This document shows positions 42,319 to 51,100 of a stretch of DNA of 51,229 nt, one piece after another. Position 1 is the stretch's first letter. The number at the start of each line of letters is the position of its first letter. The translations under genes and the position numbers were made by a program. Source of the stretch: Clostridiales bacterium (lineage in GTDB: Bacteria; Bacillota; Clostridia; Peptostreptococcales; Anaerovoracaceae); contig JALFNS010000021.1 of assembly GCA_022773945.1 (NCBI GenBank), positions 1-51,229 on the forward strand, written 5' to 3'. The notes below the pieces were generated by a model. The model did not search any database and was not told the origin of the DNA. It worked only from the letters and a program-made list of their open reading frames with translations.

Positions 42319-42934
42319 AGAGATATTTAAGGATTATTCTTCCCCGGGGGAATGCGGATTCAGGCATTTCTCCGTTCTTGTTCCTGTAGTGGAACCTGCG
42401 GAGGAGGACGGTGAACCTGAGCTGCTCTATGAAGTCAGGGCATCACGTCTGGAACGCCAGCCGGGTGAGATATGTTTCCCGGGAGGGCTGATCGAGGATG
42501 GCGAGACGCCTCGTGAATGTGCGCTCCGTGAGACGGAAGAGGAGATAGGTATATCTCCGGAAAACGTGCGGATTCTGGCCGGGCTTGGGTCGGTGTTTTC
42601 CACTTCGGGTTCTCAGATTCATGCTTTTTTGGGAGTTGTTTCCCGGGAGGCCTATGAGGGAATCAGAATAAACAGGGATGAAGTCGCCGAGGTTTTCACC
42701 GTGGGTGTGGAGGCTCTGGCGGAAGCGCCCTTTGAGATGTACGAGAACAAGCTTCGCCAGGAACCGGATCCGCGGTTTCCCTATGAGGAAGTGACGGGCG
42801 GTTCTCATACCTACAACTGGAGAAACGGTGTGTCCCCTGTGCCTGTTTACAAGGTGGACGGCAGGATAATATGGGGGCTTACAGGCCGCATCACAATGGA
42901 ATTTCTGGAGGAGGTAAGGAAATGTTCAAAATAG
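42293..42934 (+). CDS. Nudix hydrolase, CoA pyrophosphatase (NudL/YeaB) type
   Basis: 213 residues. Complete Nudix box from GGLIEDGETPRECALRE through TEEEIGI, preceded by the CoA-pyrophosphatase motif RLERQPGEICFPGG. Such enzymes split CoA or its oxidised and acyl forms to phosphopantetheine and 3',5'-ADP. Overlaps the EamA gene by 26 bases and the next gene by 13, so it is in one operon. Confidence 0.85.
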   Translation: MKLNLQIIEEIFKDYSSPGECGFRHFSVLVPVVEPAEEDGEPELLYEVRASRLERQPGEICFPGGLIEDGETPRECALRETEEEIGISPENVRILAGLGSVFSTSGSQIHAFLGVVSREAYEGIRINRDEVAEVFTVGVEALAEAPFEMYENKLRQEPDPRFPYEEVTGGSHTYNWRNGVSPVPVYKVDGRIIWGLTGRITMEFLEEVRKCSK

Positions 42935-43749
42935 CTCTTTGTCAGATTACAGGTTCGGCGGATAAGGAACTCAACATGCACAGGGCGGAGACGGCTGTGA
43001 GAGAGGCGGCCGGTGAAGGTGCCGGAATCGTGTGCCTGCCTGAAATGTGGAACTGCCCTTATTCAAATGACTATTTCAGAAAATATGCCGAGAGTGCGGA
43101 CGGACCTTCTGTGCGTTTCATGTCCTCTCTGGCTTCCGAGCTGGGAATAACCCTTATCGGCGGAACGATTGCCGAGCTTGACGATGACCGTGTATACAAC
43201 ACTTCGTTCTGCTTCGGCCCGGAGGGCGAGCTTCTGGGAAGACACAGGAAGGTGCATCTCTTCGACATAGATCTGGAAGGGAAGTTCCGTTTCATGGAGT
43301 CGGACACTCTGACTGCGGGAAAGGATGAGACCGTTTTCGACGTTATCGTTGAGGGTGACAATGGGCCTGAGACCTGCCGTGTGGGTGTGGCCATATGCTA
43401 TGATGTGAGATTCCCTGAATGGTTCAGGAAGATGGCTCTTGACGGGACGCAGCTCATATTCCTGCCGGCGGCCTTCAACACTACGACGGGACCGGCACAC
43501 TGGGATGTTACCATGAGGGCGCGCGCCGTGGACAATCAGGTGTATTTCGCCGCAAATGCCCCTGCCCGAGATGACAACGGCATTTTTAAGGCCTACGGCA
43601 ATTCCTGCATTGTGGACCCATGGGGAAAATTCCTGTCCCATGCAGACGAAAAGGAATGTATAATCTACGGAGATGTAGATCTTAATTACATAGATGAAGT
43701 GCGCAGGCAGCTGCCTCTGCTCAAGCACAGAAGAGAGGAATTATACTGA
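42922..43749 (+). CDS. nitrilase-superfamily amidase (NIT2/omega-amidase type)
   Basis: 275 residues. Catalytic triad E41 (CLPEMWNCPY), K109 (GRHRKVHLFDID), C158 (GVAICYDVRFPE). The HLFDID and FPEWFRKMAL context fits the omega-amidase group, which hydrolyses 2-oxoglutaramate and related monoamides. Start 42922 follows GGAGGAGGTAAGG; an earlier in-frame ATG at 42871 lies inside the Nudix gene. Confidence 0.85.
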   Translation: MFKIALCQITGSADKELNMHRAETAVREAAGEGAGIVCLPEMWNCPYSNDYFRKYAESADGPSVRFMSSLASELGITLIGGTIAELDDDRVYNTSFCFGPEGELLGRHRKVHLFDIDLEGKFRFMESDTLTAGKDETVFDVIVEGDNGPETCRVGVAICYDVRFPEWFRKMALDGTQLIFLPAAFNTTTGPAHWDVTMRARAVDNQVYFAANAPARDDNGIFKAYGNSCIVDPWGKFLSHADEKECIIYGDVDLNYIDEVRRQLPLLKHRREELY

Positions 43750-44822
43750 TGAAAAAGAGATATTTGGCGCCGCTGGCGGCCATGGTTATTGGACTTTGCA
43801 TATGGATGTGCGGATGCGGAGATCAGGAGGCTGTCCAGCCGGAGGAGCAGGTCAGCTATGAGATTGCACTTGTTACCGACGATGGTCTGATTAATGACGG
43901 CGGTCACAGTGAGGCGGCCTGGACGGCGATTACGCGTTACGCTGCCTCTCACGGTATTTCTCACAAGTATTACAAGGCTGTTGACTCCTCGGATGCCGCC
44001 TATGCGGAGGTGACGGATGCGGCGGTTGCCAACGGTGCGAAGCTCGTTATCGCTGACGGAAGCGACGCGGGTAATGTTATACTGAAGGCGCAGGAGAAGT
44101 ATCCGGATGTGGATTTCGTCATGATTGACGGTGAGCCTGTGGACGAGAAGACGGGCGATTTCAGGATAGCTGCGAATACTGCCGCTATTGAGTTCGATTC
44201 GGCTCAGGCGGGTTTTCTGGCTGGATATGCCGCTGTCGTTGAGGGATACAGTAAGCTGGGATTCATAGGGGAGACTGATGTGAACGATTCGAAGAATTAC
44301 GGCTTAGGTTTTCTGAAGGGTGTCGATATGGCCTCCTGGCAGGCCGGCGAAACTGCAGAGGTCAGATATGCGGAGACAGCGGAATCCCATGACAGCGTGC
44401 GCAGCAGAGCAGCAGGCTGGTACGGTGAGAGAACCGAGCTCATCTTCGTATGCGGTCAGGACATTGACAGAGCCGTAATAGAGGCTGCCGAAGCAGGCGG
44501 CGGCAAGGTCATCGCAGCGGTTTCCGACAAGAACGAGATGTCGGATTCTGTTATAACATCGGCGGTGCAGAACATAGACGGAGCTCTCACAGAGGTGCTG
44601 GAGCTCTACGGCAAGGATAAGTTCCCCGGCGGAGAGGTGCTTACCTTCAATGTGAAGGATGAAGGCGTGGGACTTTCCTTCAGGTACGACAAGCTTCAAA
44701 CGATAACAACGAAGGAATACAACGACATGGTTGAATCACTGGAGGACGGAGAGATTAAACTGGATTTCAGTGAGATAGACGATGTGAAGGATATGCAGCT
44801 GAAGGGCGTGACGATTCTGTAG
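43749..44822 (+). CDS. BMP-family (basic membrane protein) substrate-binding lipoprotein
   Basis: 357 residues. Signal sequence with Cys at 21 and 23 (IWMCGCGD); BMP/Med fold with VTDDGLINDGGHSEAAWTAI, VIADGSDAGNVILKAQEKYP, KLGFIGETDVNDS and an early D/N-rich ligand motif. Family members bind nucleosides or related solutes for ABC importers, or act as sensors. No permease or ATPase gene is next to it. One-base overlap with the amidase gene. Confidence 0.8.
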   Translation: MKKRYLAPLAAMVIGLCIWMCGCGDQEAVQPEEQVSYEIALVTDDGLINDGGHSEAAWTAITRYAASHGISHKYYKAVDSSDAAYAEVTDAAVANGAKLVIADGSDAGNVILKAQEKYPDVDFVMIDGEPVDEKTGDFRIAANTAAIEFDSAQAGFLAGYAAVVEGYSKLGFIGETDVNDSKNYGLGFLKGVDMASWQAGETAEVRYAETAESHDSVRSRAAGWYGERTELIFVCGQDIDRAVIEAAEAGGGKVIAAVSDKNEMSDSVITSAVQNIDGALTEVLELYGKDKFPGGEVLTFNVKDEGVGLSFRYDKLQTITTKEYNDMVESLEDGEIKLDFSEIDDVKDMQLKGVTIL

Positions 44823-44823
44823 G

Positions 44824-44849
44824 TGTGAAAGCTGACGTCAACTTTCACA
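44824..44849. repeat. 26-base near-perfect palindrome after the BMP gene
   Basis: Arms TGTGAAAG / CTTTCACA surround TGACGTCA, itself a palindrome, with one mismatch. It begins one base after the BMP stop. No T-run follows, so it is a poor terminator; it may protect the mRNA 3' end or be an operator. Confidence 0.45.
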
Positions 44850-44963
44850 GACTATGCTTGGGGGGAAAGAAGGCTTTGGAAGTAATTCAGGAAATTGTCC
44901 AAATGTGGATGGTTTCCTGTTTTTATTTGATCAAAAGAAAGAAGAAGTGTAAGTTGATGAAAT

Positions 44964-44980
44964 ATACCCCGGAGGGGTAT
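44964..44980. promoter_or_regulatory. CsoR/CstR-like palindrome ATACCCCGGAGGGGTAT
   Basis: Same 7-3-7 layout as the palindrome at 20805-20821. A TTGATG lies at 44954-44959 and TATTTT at 44978-44983 (18-base spacer), so it may again overlie a promoter. A half site GGGGGTAT recurs at 45167-45174, and another at 20617-20624 in the first cluster. Confidence 0.5.
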
Positions 44981-44993
44981 TTTGCCTGGTCGT

Positions 44994-45032
44994 TGTACAC
45001 TTGGGAGGGTAAAATAGGGCTTCAGGTGTACA
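44994..45032. repeat. extragenic palindrome, copy E
   Basis: Arms TGTACACTT / AGGTGTACA (8 of 9 paired, the ninth a G-T pair) with core AAAATAGGGCTTC. Matches copy F at about 31 of 39 positions without gaps, in the same orientation. Confidence 0.75.
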
Positions 45033-45063
45033 GTAGCGGCTTCAAAGAGTGCATTTGATGCGC

Positions 45064-45086
45064 AGAAAAGGGCAAAAACCGGTGTA
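45064..45086. repeat. extragenic palindrome, partial copy G
   Basis: Contains the family core GGGCAAAAAC (45070-45079) and CGGTGTA, a piece of the right arm, but no matching left arm. Probably a decayed copy between E and F. Another weak candidate lies at about 45119-45157 around a TAAAAACAAC core. Confidence 0.4.
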
Positions 45087-45181
45087 AAAGTATAGATATT
45101 TAAAGTTTTAGAGGGTATATGCATGCGTATAGGCCCTAAAAACAACATTTAGCATAGATTAAGCTAGGGGGTATCCTCATA

Positions 45182-45222
45182 ATGTACACCTGAAGGGCAA
45201 AAACAGGGCTTAAGGTGTACAT
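45182..45222. repeat. extragenic palindrome, copy F (best preserved)
   Basis: Perfect 10-bp arms ATGTACACCT / AGGTGTACAT, plus three more pairs inside, around core GGGCAAAAACAGGGCT. Used as reference for the other copies. The 637-base stretch 44823-45459 has no convincing gene; it is filled by this cluster and a promoter for the reductase gene. Confidence 0.8.
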
Positions 45223-45267
45223 GGGACAAGGAAAAACTGCGCTGTCAGCGCTCTATGTGCTACAATT

Positions 45268-45276
45268 TGGTATAAT
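45268..45276 (+). promoter_or_regulatory. extended -10 promoter upstream of the flavodoxin-fold gene
   Basis: TGGTATAAT (45268-45276) is an exact extended -10; no good -35. The reductase start is 184 bases further, leaving a long leader. A frame beginning at 45275 (62 codons) ends in ATGA overlap with the reductase start but has no ribosome site and no recognisable features, so it is not called. Confidence 0.5.
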
Positions 45277-45459
45277 GGAGGACAGGTGTTCAGCCTGTTT
45301 GGGACCTTTGCAGCCATTCGGCAGCGGTGAAGGACTGCACCGGGCATTGGCGGTGCTGCTGTCTGATACGCTTATCCTGACCGCGGATGCCATCCTTAAT
45401 CTTCCGCTACGGTGCGGAACTCGAGCAGAGAAATATGAATTACAAGGAGAGTTGATGAA

Positions 45460-46155
45460 ATGAAAATTGTGATGATTCACGGACAGAATCACGAGGGGAG
45501 CACCTGTATGGCGGCCAGGGAGCTGGCTGGCAAAGTCGGCGGTGATACGCGAGAATTTTTTCTGCCCCGGGACTTTGACCAGCCTTGTCTGGGCTGCTAT
45601 ACCTGCTTCAAAACCGACCTGACCCATTGTCCCCATTATCAGAAACTGGAGCCTTTGGTGGAGGCAATTCTGGAAGCGGACTTGCTGATTCTGGACAGCC
45701 CCGTGTATGTCTATCATGCCACGGGCCAGATGATGAGCTTTCTTGACCACTTCGGAACCTGGTGGATTGTTCACCGTCCGCGGCCGGAGATGTCAGATAA
45801 GCAGGCGGTAGTAATCTCCACCGCCGCCGGAGGAGGAATGAAAAGCACCGCAAGGGATATGGCCGACAGTCTGGAAATGTGGGGCGTCCGTAAGGTATAC
45901 AGGCTGGGCTTCGGCGTACAGGCAACAAAGCCCGAGGAAATTCCGGCACGTATCAAGGAGCGTATTCACAGAGCGACTGACCGGGTTGCAGGAAAGATTC
46001 GAGAAAACGCGGGAAAAACCGGATACAATGGGCGGGCGAAGAAGTGGTTTTATTTGATGCGTTTTGCTCATAAGCATTTTCCGCCATCAGAGCCGGACTA
46101 CGGCTATTGGGAGAAGCAGGGCTGGCATGACCGGATGAGGCCGTGGATATGTTAA
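45460..46155 (+). CDS. NADPH-dependent FMN reductase / iron-sulfur flavoprotein-like, flavodoxin fold
   Basis: 231 residues. Flavodoxin-like start MKIVMIHGQNHEGSTCMAAR (FMN phosphate loop), a Cys cluster (CLGCYTCFKTDLTHC) as in iron-sulfur flavoproteins, LILDSPVYVYHATGQMM, and AVVISTAAGGGMKST. The C-terminal extension is basic and aromatic. Probable FMN-dependent redox enzyme in the cytoplasm. Arginine codons are mainly CGN, unlike the AGA/AGG-rich neighbours, suggesting recent acquisition. GGAGAG before the ATG. Confidence 0.75.
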   Translation: MKIVMIHGQNHEGSTCMAARELAGKVGGDTREFFLPRDFDQPCLGCYTCFKTDLTHCPHYQKLEPLVEAILEADLLILDSPVYVYHATGQMMSFLDHFGTWWIVHRPRPEMSDKQAVVISTAAGGGMKSTARDMADSLEMWGVRKVYRLGFGVQATKPEEIPARIKERIHRATDRVAGKIRENAGKTGYNGRAKKWFYLMRFAHKHFPPSEPDYGYWEKQGWHDRMRPWIC

Positions 46156-46225
46156 AAGGGCAAGGAAAGTCGAGAGATAAGCAGACAGGTACAGTAAAAT
46201 ACCCTTTGTAAGGAGGAGGAACCGT

Positions 46226-46384
46226 ATGAGGGAACAAATTCTGGCGGTCCAGTATGCCATGGACAATTACGATCCCGCACCAATAGGGTACTGCTGGGAT
46301 GATGACAATCCGCGTATCCAGCTGGAACCCAGAGCGGAGCGAGGCTATATGGAACTGCGTGCAGTGAGGAGGATTGAAGAGTGA
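46226..46384 (+). CDS. 52-residue hypothetical protein
   Basis: A short frame with a very strong ribosome site (AGGAGGAGGA, 5-base spacing). The peptide is acidic with a YCWDDDNPRIQLEP stretch and a YMELRAV segment. It follows the flavodoxin-fold gene by 70 bases and shares its CGN arginine use, so it likely came with it. No family recognised. Too short for many gene callers. Confidence 0.5.
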   Translation: MREQILAVQYAMDNYDPAPIGYCWDDDNPRIQLEPRAERGYMELRAVRRIEE

Positions 46385-46439
46385 GAGTAGGAATATGCAC
46401 TGATTCCGTATAGTTAAACGGAGGATAAGAAAGCAGAAA

Positions 46440-46497
46440 AATCTCAGGCGCTGTTTGAGAGCGTGAAACTCTCGAGTTCGCCTGAGATTCTGTTTTT
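46440..46497. terminator. bidirectional terminator between the reductase cluster and citrate synthase
   Basis: Eleven-bp perfect outer stem AATCTCAGGCG / CGCCTGAGATT with an inner GAGAG/CTCTC stem. Plus strand continues CTGTTTTT; minus strand continues TTTTTCTGC. It serves the convergent genes on both sides. Confidence 0.85.
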
Positions 46498-46504
46498 GAA
46501 GGGT

Positions 46505-47935
46505 TTATTCCGGCTGTGACATGAGCTTGTTCTTCTTAAGTGTCAGTGTCGTAGGACGCTCATTAATAGGAACGTATTCCTGACACGGCTGGACGCTCTT
46601 GTATGCAGGGCGCATGAGCTTGCCGCCGGCTACCAGCTCTTCAAGTCTGTGTGCGCACCAGCCTGACAGACGGGCTGTGGCGAAGAGCGGTGTGGCTATA
46701 TCGTTAGGAATATCCAGCGCCGAATATACGAAGCCTGAGTAGAGGTCCACGTTGGCCGGCATGTTGACTTCGCGGCCGACCATTTCGGAGTAGAGCTCAG
46801 GAACACGCTTCTCTATGTAATCGCAGAGGAGATAGTCCTCGATGAGGTCCTTGCTCACTGCCAGCTTCTTGGCCATCTTCTTGAGGATGACCGCACGCGG
46901 ATCCGAAAGAGTGTATATTGCGTGGCCCATACCGTAGACGAGACCTGTTCTGTCGTTGGCTTCGCCCTTGAGGATTTTGACAAGGTAATCGTCAAGCTTT
47001 GACTTGTTGCCTGTGTCCGGAACGTGCTTCTTGATGTCATCCATCATCCTGATTACGGCAATGTTGGCACCGCCGTGCTTAGGGCCTTTGAGAGATCCTA
47101 CGGCGGCAGCGATTGCCGAGTAGGTGTCTGTGCCCGTTGACGAAATCAGGTGTGTGGTGAAGGAGGAATTGTTGCCGCCTCCGTGTTCCGCATGGAGAAT
47201 CATGCATATATCGAGAAGTTTGGCCTCCAGGTCGGTGTATTCACCCATAGGCCTGATCATGCGGAGAATGTTCTCAGAAGTGCTGAGCTCGCTGATAGGC
47301 GGGTGGAGGTGAAGGCTCTTGTTGTCGAAGAAAGAGCTCTTGGCCTGGTAGGCATATGATATTATCGCCGGGAAGTAGCCCATGAGATTTATGGACTGCC
47401 TCAGAACGTTCGTCGGAGAAATATCGTCAGGATTATCGTCATAGCAATAAAGAGCCAGCACGCTGCGTGCCAGCTTGTTCATTATATTGTTTGACGGAGC
47501 CGTGAGGATCATGTCTCTGGCGAAACCTTCCGGAAGCTCTCTGTGGCTGCCGAGAATATCGTTGAACACTTCCAGCTCACGCTTGCTCGGAAGCTTGCCC
47601 ATGAGCAGGAGGAATGAAACTTCCTCAAATCCGAAGCGGTCCTCTTCAATAATATTGTTGATAAGGTCGTCGATACTGTAGCCTCTGTAGAAGAGCTGAC
47701 CCTCGCGTGGAATCTTGTTGCCGTTCTCGTCTGTGTCGTAGCCGCAGACCTCGCCTACATGAGTGAGTCCCACGACGACACCTGTACCGTTGGAATTTCT
47801 CAATCCGCGCTTAACGTCATTCTCTTTATAAAGCTGTGGATCTATACTGTTTGTAGCGGCCAGAAGCTTGTAGCTGTTACGGTAGAGAGCCTCATGCTCA
47901 ACGGCCTGCTGTCTTGATTTTATCTTTTCAAACAT
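46505..47935 (-). CDS. gltA: citrate synthase
   Basis: 476 residues. Catalytic His in MILHAEHGGGNNSSF, second His in GLVYGMGHAIYTLSDPRA, and the catalytic Asp in NVDLYSGFVY. SLKGPKHGGAN and the C-terminal ARLSGWCAHRLEE are also canonical. Condenses oxaloacetate with acetyl-CoA. Divergent from pyruvate carboxylase, which supplies the oxaloacetate: together the entry to citrate and glutamate in an anaerobe with a partial TCA cycle. GGGAGGG precedes the ATG. Confidence 0.9.
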   Translation of the reverse strand: MFEKIKSRQQAVEHEALYRNSYKLLAATNSIDPQLYKENDVKRGLRNSNGTGVVVGLTHVGEVCGYDTDENGNKIPREGQLFYRGYSIDDLINNIIEEDRFGFEEVSFLLLMGKLPSKRELEVFNDILGSHRELPEGFARDMILTAPSNNIMNKLARSVLALYCYDDNPDDISPTNVLRQSINLMGYFPAIISYAYQAKSSFFDNKSLHLHPPISELSTSENILRMIRPMGEYTDLEAKLLDICMILHAEHGGGNNSSFTTHLISSTGTDTYSAIAAAVGSLKGPKHGGANIAVIRMMDDIKKHVPDTGNKSKLDDYLVKILKGEANDRTGLVYGMGHAIYTLSDPRAVILKKMAKKLAVSKDLIEDYLLCDYIEKRVPELYSEMVGREVNMPANVDLYSGFVYSALDIPNDIATPLFATARLSGWCAHRLEELVAGGKLMRPAYKSVQPCQEYVPINERPTTLTLKKNKLMSQPE

Positions 47936-47974
47936 TACCGATACCCTCCCTTATATCCAGCTCAGAGAGCTAAA

Positions 47975-48001
47975 ACTATACCAATTTTATCATATTGGTA
48001 T
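47975..48001 (-). promoter_or_regulatory. citrate synthase promoter overlapped by ATACCAAT-N8-ATTGGTAT palindrome
   Basis: Perfect 8-bp arms at 47978-47985 and 47994-48001. On the minus strand the extended -10 TGGTATAGT uses the downstream arm, so a bound repressor would block RNA polymerase. It lies in the shared gltA/pyc intergenic region and may control both. No regulator for it could be named. Confidence 0.6.
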
Positions 48002-48110
48002 TAAAAATACAATATAAATGCAATTTATTACCCTGCAATTTCATATAGTAAAGTGCAGAAATTTGTGGTAAAATAATATATCTATACATGAAAGAAAGGA
48101 GACTCAGAAT

Positions 48111-51100
48111 ATGGGAGAGCAGAGAAAATTCAAGAGAGTGCTTGTGGCAAACCGCGGCGAAATAGCGATCAGAATATTCAGAGCCTGCAAGGAACTGGGC
48201 ATCAGAAGTGTTGCCATATACTCGGAGGAGGATAAAAATACACTGTTCAGAACTAAGGCGGACAGATCCTACCGTATCGGTGAGGGTAAGGCTCCGATTG
48301 ATGCATATCTGGCAATAGATGAGATAATAGGACTGGCCAAGGCCAAGGGAATAGAGGCTATTCACCCGGGATACGGATTCCTGGCGGAGAATACGGATTT
48401 CGCCAGAGCGTGTGAAGAGGCGGGAATCGAGTTCATCGGTCCGGATTATCACATGATGGACAATCTGGGAGACAAGGTCAAGTCCAAGATAATAGCCAAG
48501 TCCGTAGGCGTGCCTACGATTCCGGGAATTGCGGAGACGATACCTGACGTGCAGACGGCACTGGATTTTGCGGATGAATGCGGATATCCGGTAATGCTCA
48601 AGGCGGCTGCAGGCGGCGGCGGACGCGGCATGAGAATCGTTCGCAGCAGGGAGGAGCTCCCGGCACAGTTTGAGAGTGCTAAGAGTGAGGCCGCAAAGGC
48701 TTTCGGAATAGATGACATCTTCATCGAGAAATACCTGGAGAGACCTAAGCACATAGAGGTGCAGGTTCTGGGAGATAACTACGGTAACGTGGTTCACCTT
48801 GGAGAGCGTGACTGCTCGATCCAGAGAAGGCACCAGAAGGTTATAGAGTTCACACCGGCGCTTTCCATAAGCAAAGAGCTGAGAGACAGACTTTGCGAGG
48901 ATGCCATTAAGATTGCAAAGGCCGTAAACTACAAGAGCGCAGGTACGGTGGAATTCCTCGTGGACAAGGACGAAAACCACTACTTCATAGAGATGAACCC
49001 GAGAATTCAGGTTGAGCATACGGTAACTGAGATGACTACAGGCATCGACATCGTTCAGGCTCAGATACTCATCGCTGAGGGTTACAGCCTGGATTCACCG
49101 GAGATAAACATCAAGAGCCAGGATGATATACAGCCGAGAGGATATTCAATCCAGTGCAGACTGACGACTGAGGATCCTATGAACGGCTTCGCGCCGGATA
49201 CGGGTGTTATCACCAGATACATAAGCCCGGGCGGATACGGTATCAGACTGGATGCGGGCAACGCTCAGACGGGCGCCGAGATTTCTCCTTACTACGACAG
49301 CCTGCTGGTTAAGGTGACGGCCTGGGCCAGAAGCTGGGAGGACACGGTAAACAAGGCGAGAAGAGCTCTCAGAGAGCTTAAGATACAGGGAGTCAAGTCG
49401 AACAGAACCTTCCTCCTCAACGTGCTCAATCACGAGGACTTCATGAAGGGCTGCTGCGACACGGGATTCATAGCTGACAATCCGTCCCTGCTGCGTTCAG
49501 AGCCTAGAGCCGCATCGGAGTCGAAGATACTCAACTATCTGGGAGAGCTTTATGTCAACGGAAATAAGGGCGTCAAGCCACAGTTCGACAAGCCTGTATT
49601 CCCTAAGATTCCGCAGGAGGAAATCGCAGGGCTCAGAGGCACCAAGCAGCTCATCGATGAGAAGGGACCTGAAGGCGTTGTTGAATGGATAAAGGGCAGG
49701 AAGGAGCTCCTCATCACGGACACCACCATGAGAGATGCACAGCAGTCACTCATGGCCACAAGAGTGCGTACGGTGGATATGGAGAAGATAGCGCCGGCCG
49801 TTGCCAAGTACGGTCAGAATCTGTTCTCTCTGGAGATGTGGGGCGGAGCAACCTTTGACACTGCCTACAGATTCCTGGGCGAATCTCCGTGGGAGAGACT
49901 TGAGACGCTCAGAGAGAAGATTCCTAACATAATGTTCCAGATGCTCATAAGAGGAGCCAACGGAGTAGGCTACAAGAACTATCCTGACAATGTAATCAGA
50001 AGATTTGTCAAGGAGAGTGCGGCTGCGGGAATCGACGTGTTCAGGATATTCGACTCGCTCAACTGGGTTCAGGGCATGGAAGTGGCACTGGATGAAACGC
50101 TCAACCAGGGCAAGCTGGCCGAGGCCTGCATTTGCTACACGGGAGACATTCTGGACGAGAGCAGAGACAAGTACAGCCTGAAATACTACGTGAACATGGC
50201 CAAGGAGCTGGAGAAGAGAGGCGCTCATATTCTGGGAATCAAGGACATGTCCGGACTTCTCAAGCCGATGGCGGCCAAGAAGCTCATCGAGGCGCTGAAG
50301 AACGAGATAGAGATACCTGTTCATCTCCACACTCACGATACATCCGGCAACGGAGTGGCAACACTGATGATGGCTGCCAATGCGGGAGTGGATATCATAG
50401 ATGCCGCTATAAACAGCATGTCGGGACTCACATCCCAGCCGGCACTCAACTCAATTGCCGCTGCAATGGTGGGAACAGACAGAGACACGGGTCTGGATAT
50501 CGACGGAATGCAGGAGATTTCTGACTACTGGGCTGCCGTAAGACCGGTATACAAAGGCTTCGAGTCGGATATGATGACAGGATCCGCCGAGATATACAAG
50601 TACGAGATGCCGGGAGGACAGTACTCCAACCTGAAATCGCAGGTTGAGTCCTTCGGTCTGGGCTACAAGTTCAAGGAAGTTAAGGAGATGTACAAGACTG
50701 TCAACGAGATGCTCGGAGACATCGTCAAGGTTACACCTTCATCAAAGGCTGTGGGTGACATGGCCATATTCATGGTTCAGAACGATCTGACACCGGATAA
50801 CATATACGAGAAAGCGGCCAACATGGACTTCCCTGATTCCATAGTTTCCTTCTTCGAGGGAATGATGGGACAGCCTGTGGGAGGATTCCCTGAGAAGCTT
50901 CAGAAACTGGTGCTCCACGGCAAGGAGCCTATTACCTGCAGACCGGGCGAGCTTCTGCCTGATGAGGACTTCGACGAGATCAAGAAAATGCTCAGAGAGA
51001 AGCACGGTCTTGAAGGAACTGAGCAGGAGGCACTTTCATATGCTCTCTATCCGAAGGTTTACGAGGACTTCCTGGAGAACCAGAAGAAGGTGGGCAAGTT

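Noticed and set aside
44825-45058. 77-codon frame after the BMP lipoprotein
   Set aside because: It runs through two palindromes, has no ribosome site and looks non-coding.
45275-45463. 62-codon frame overlapping the flavodoxin-fold start by ATGA
   Set aside because: No ribosome site, ATG falls inside the -10 region, and the peptide has no recognisable features.
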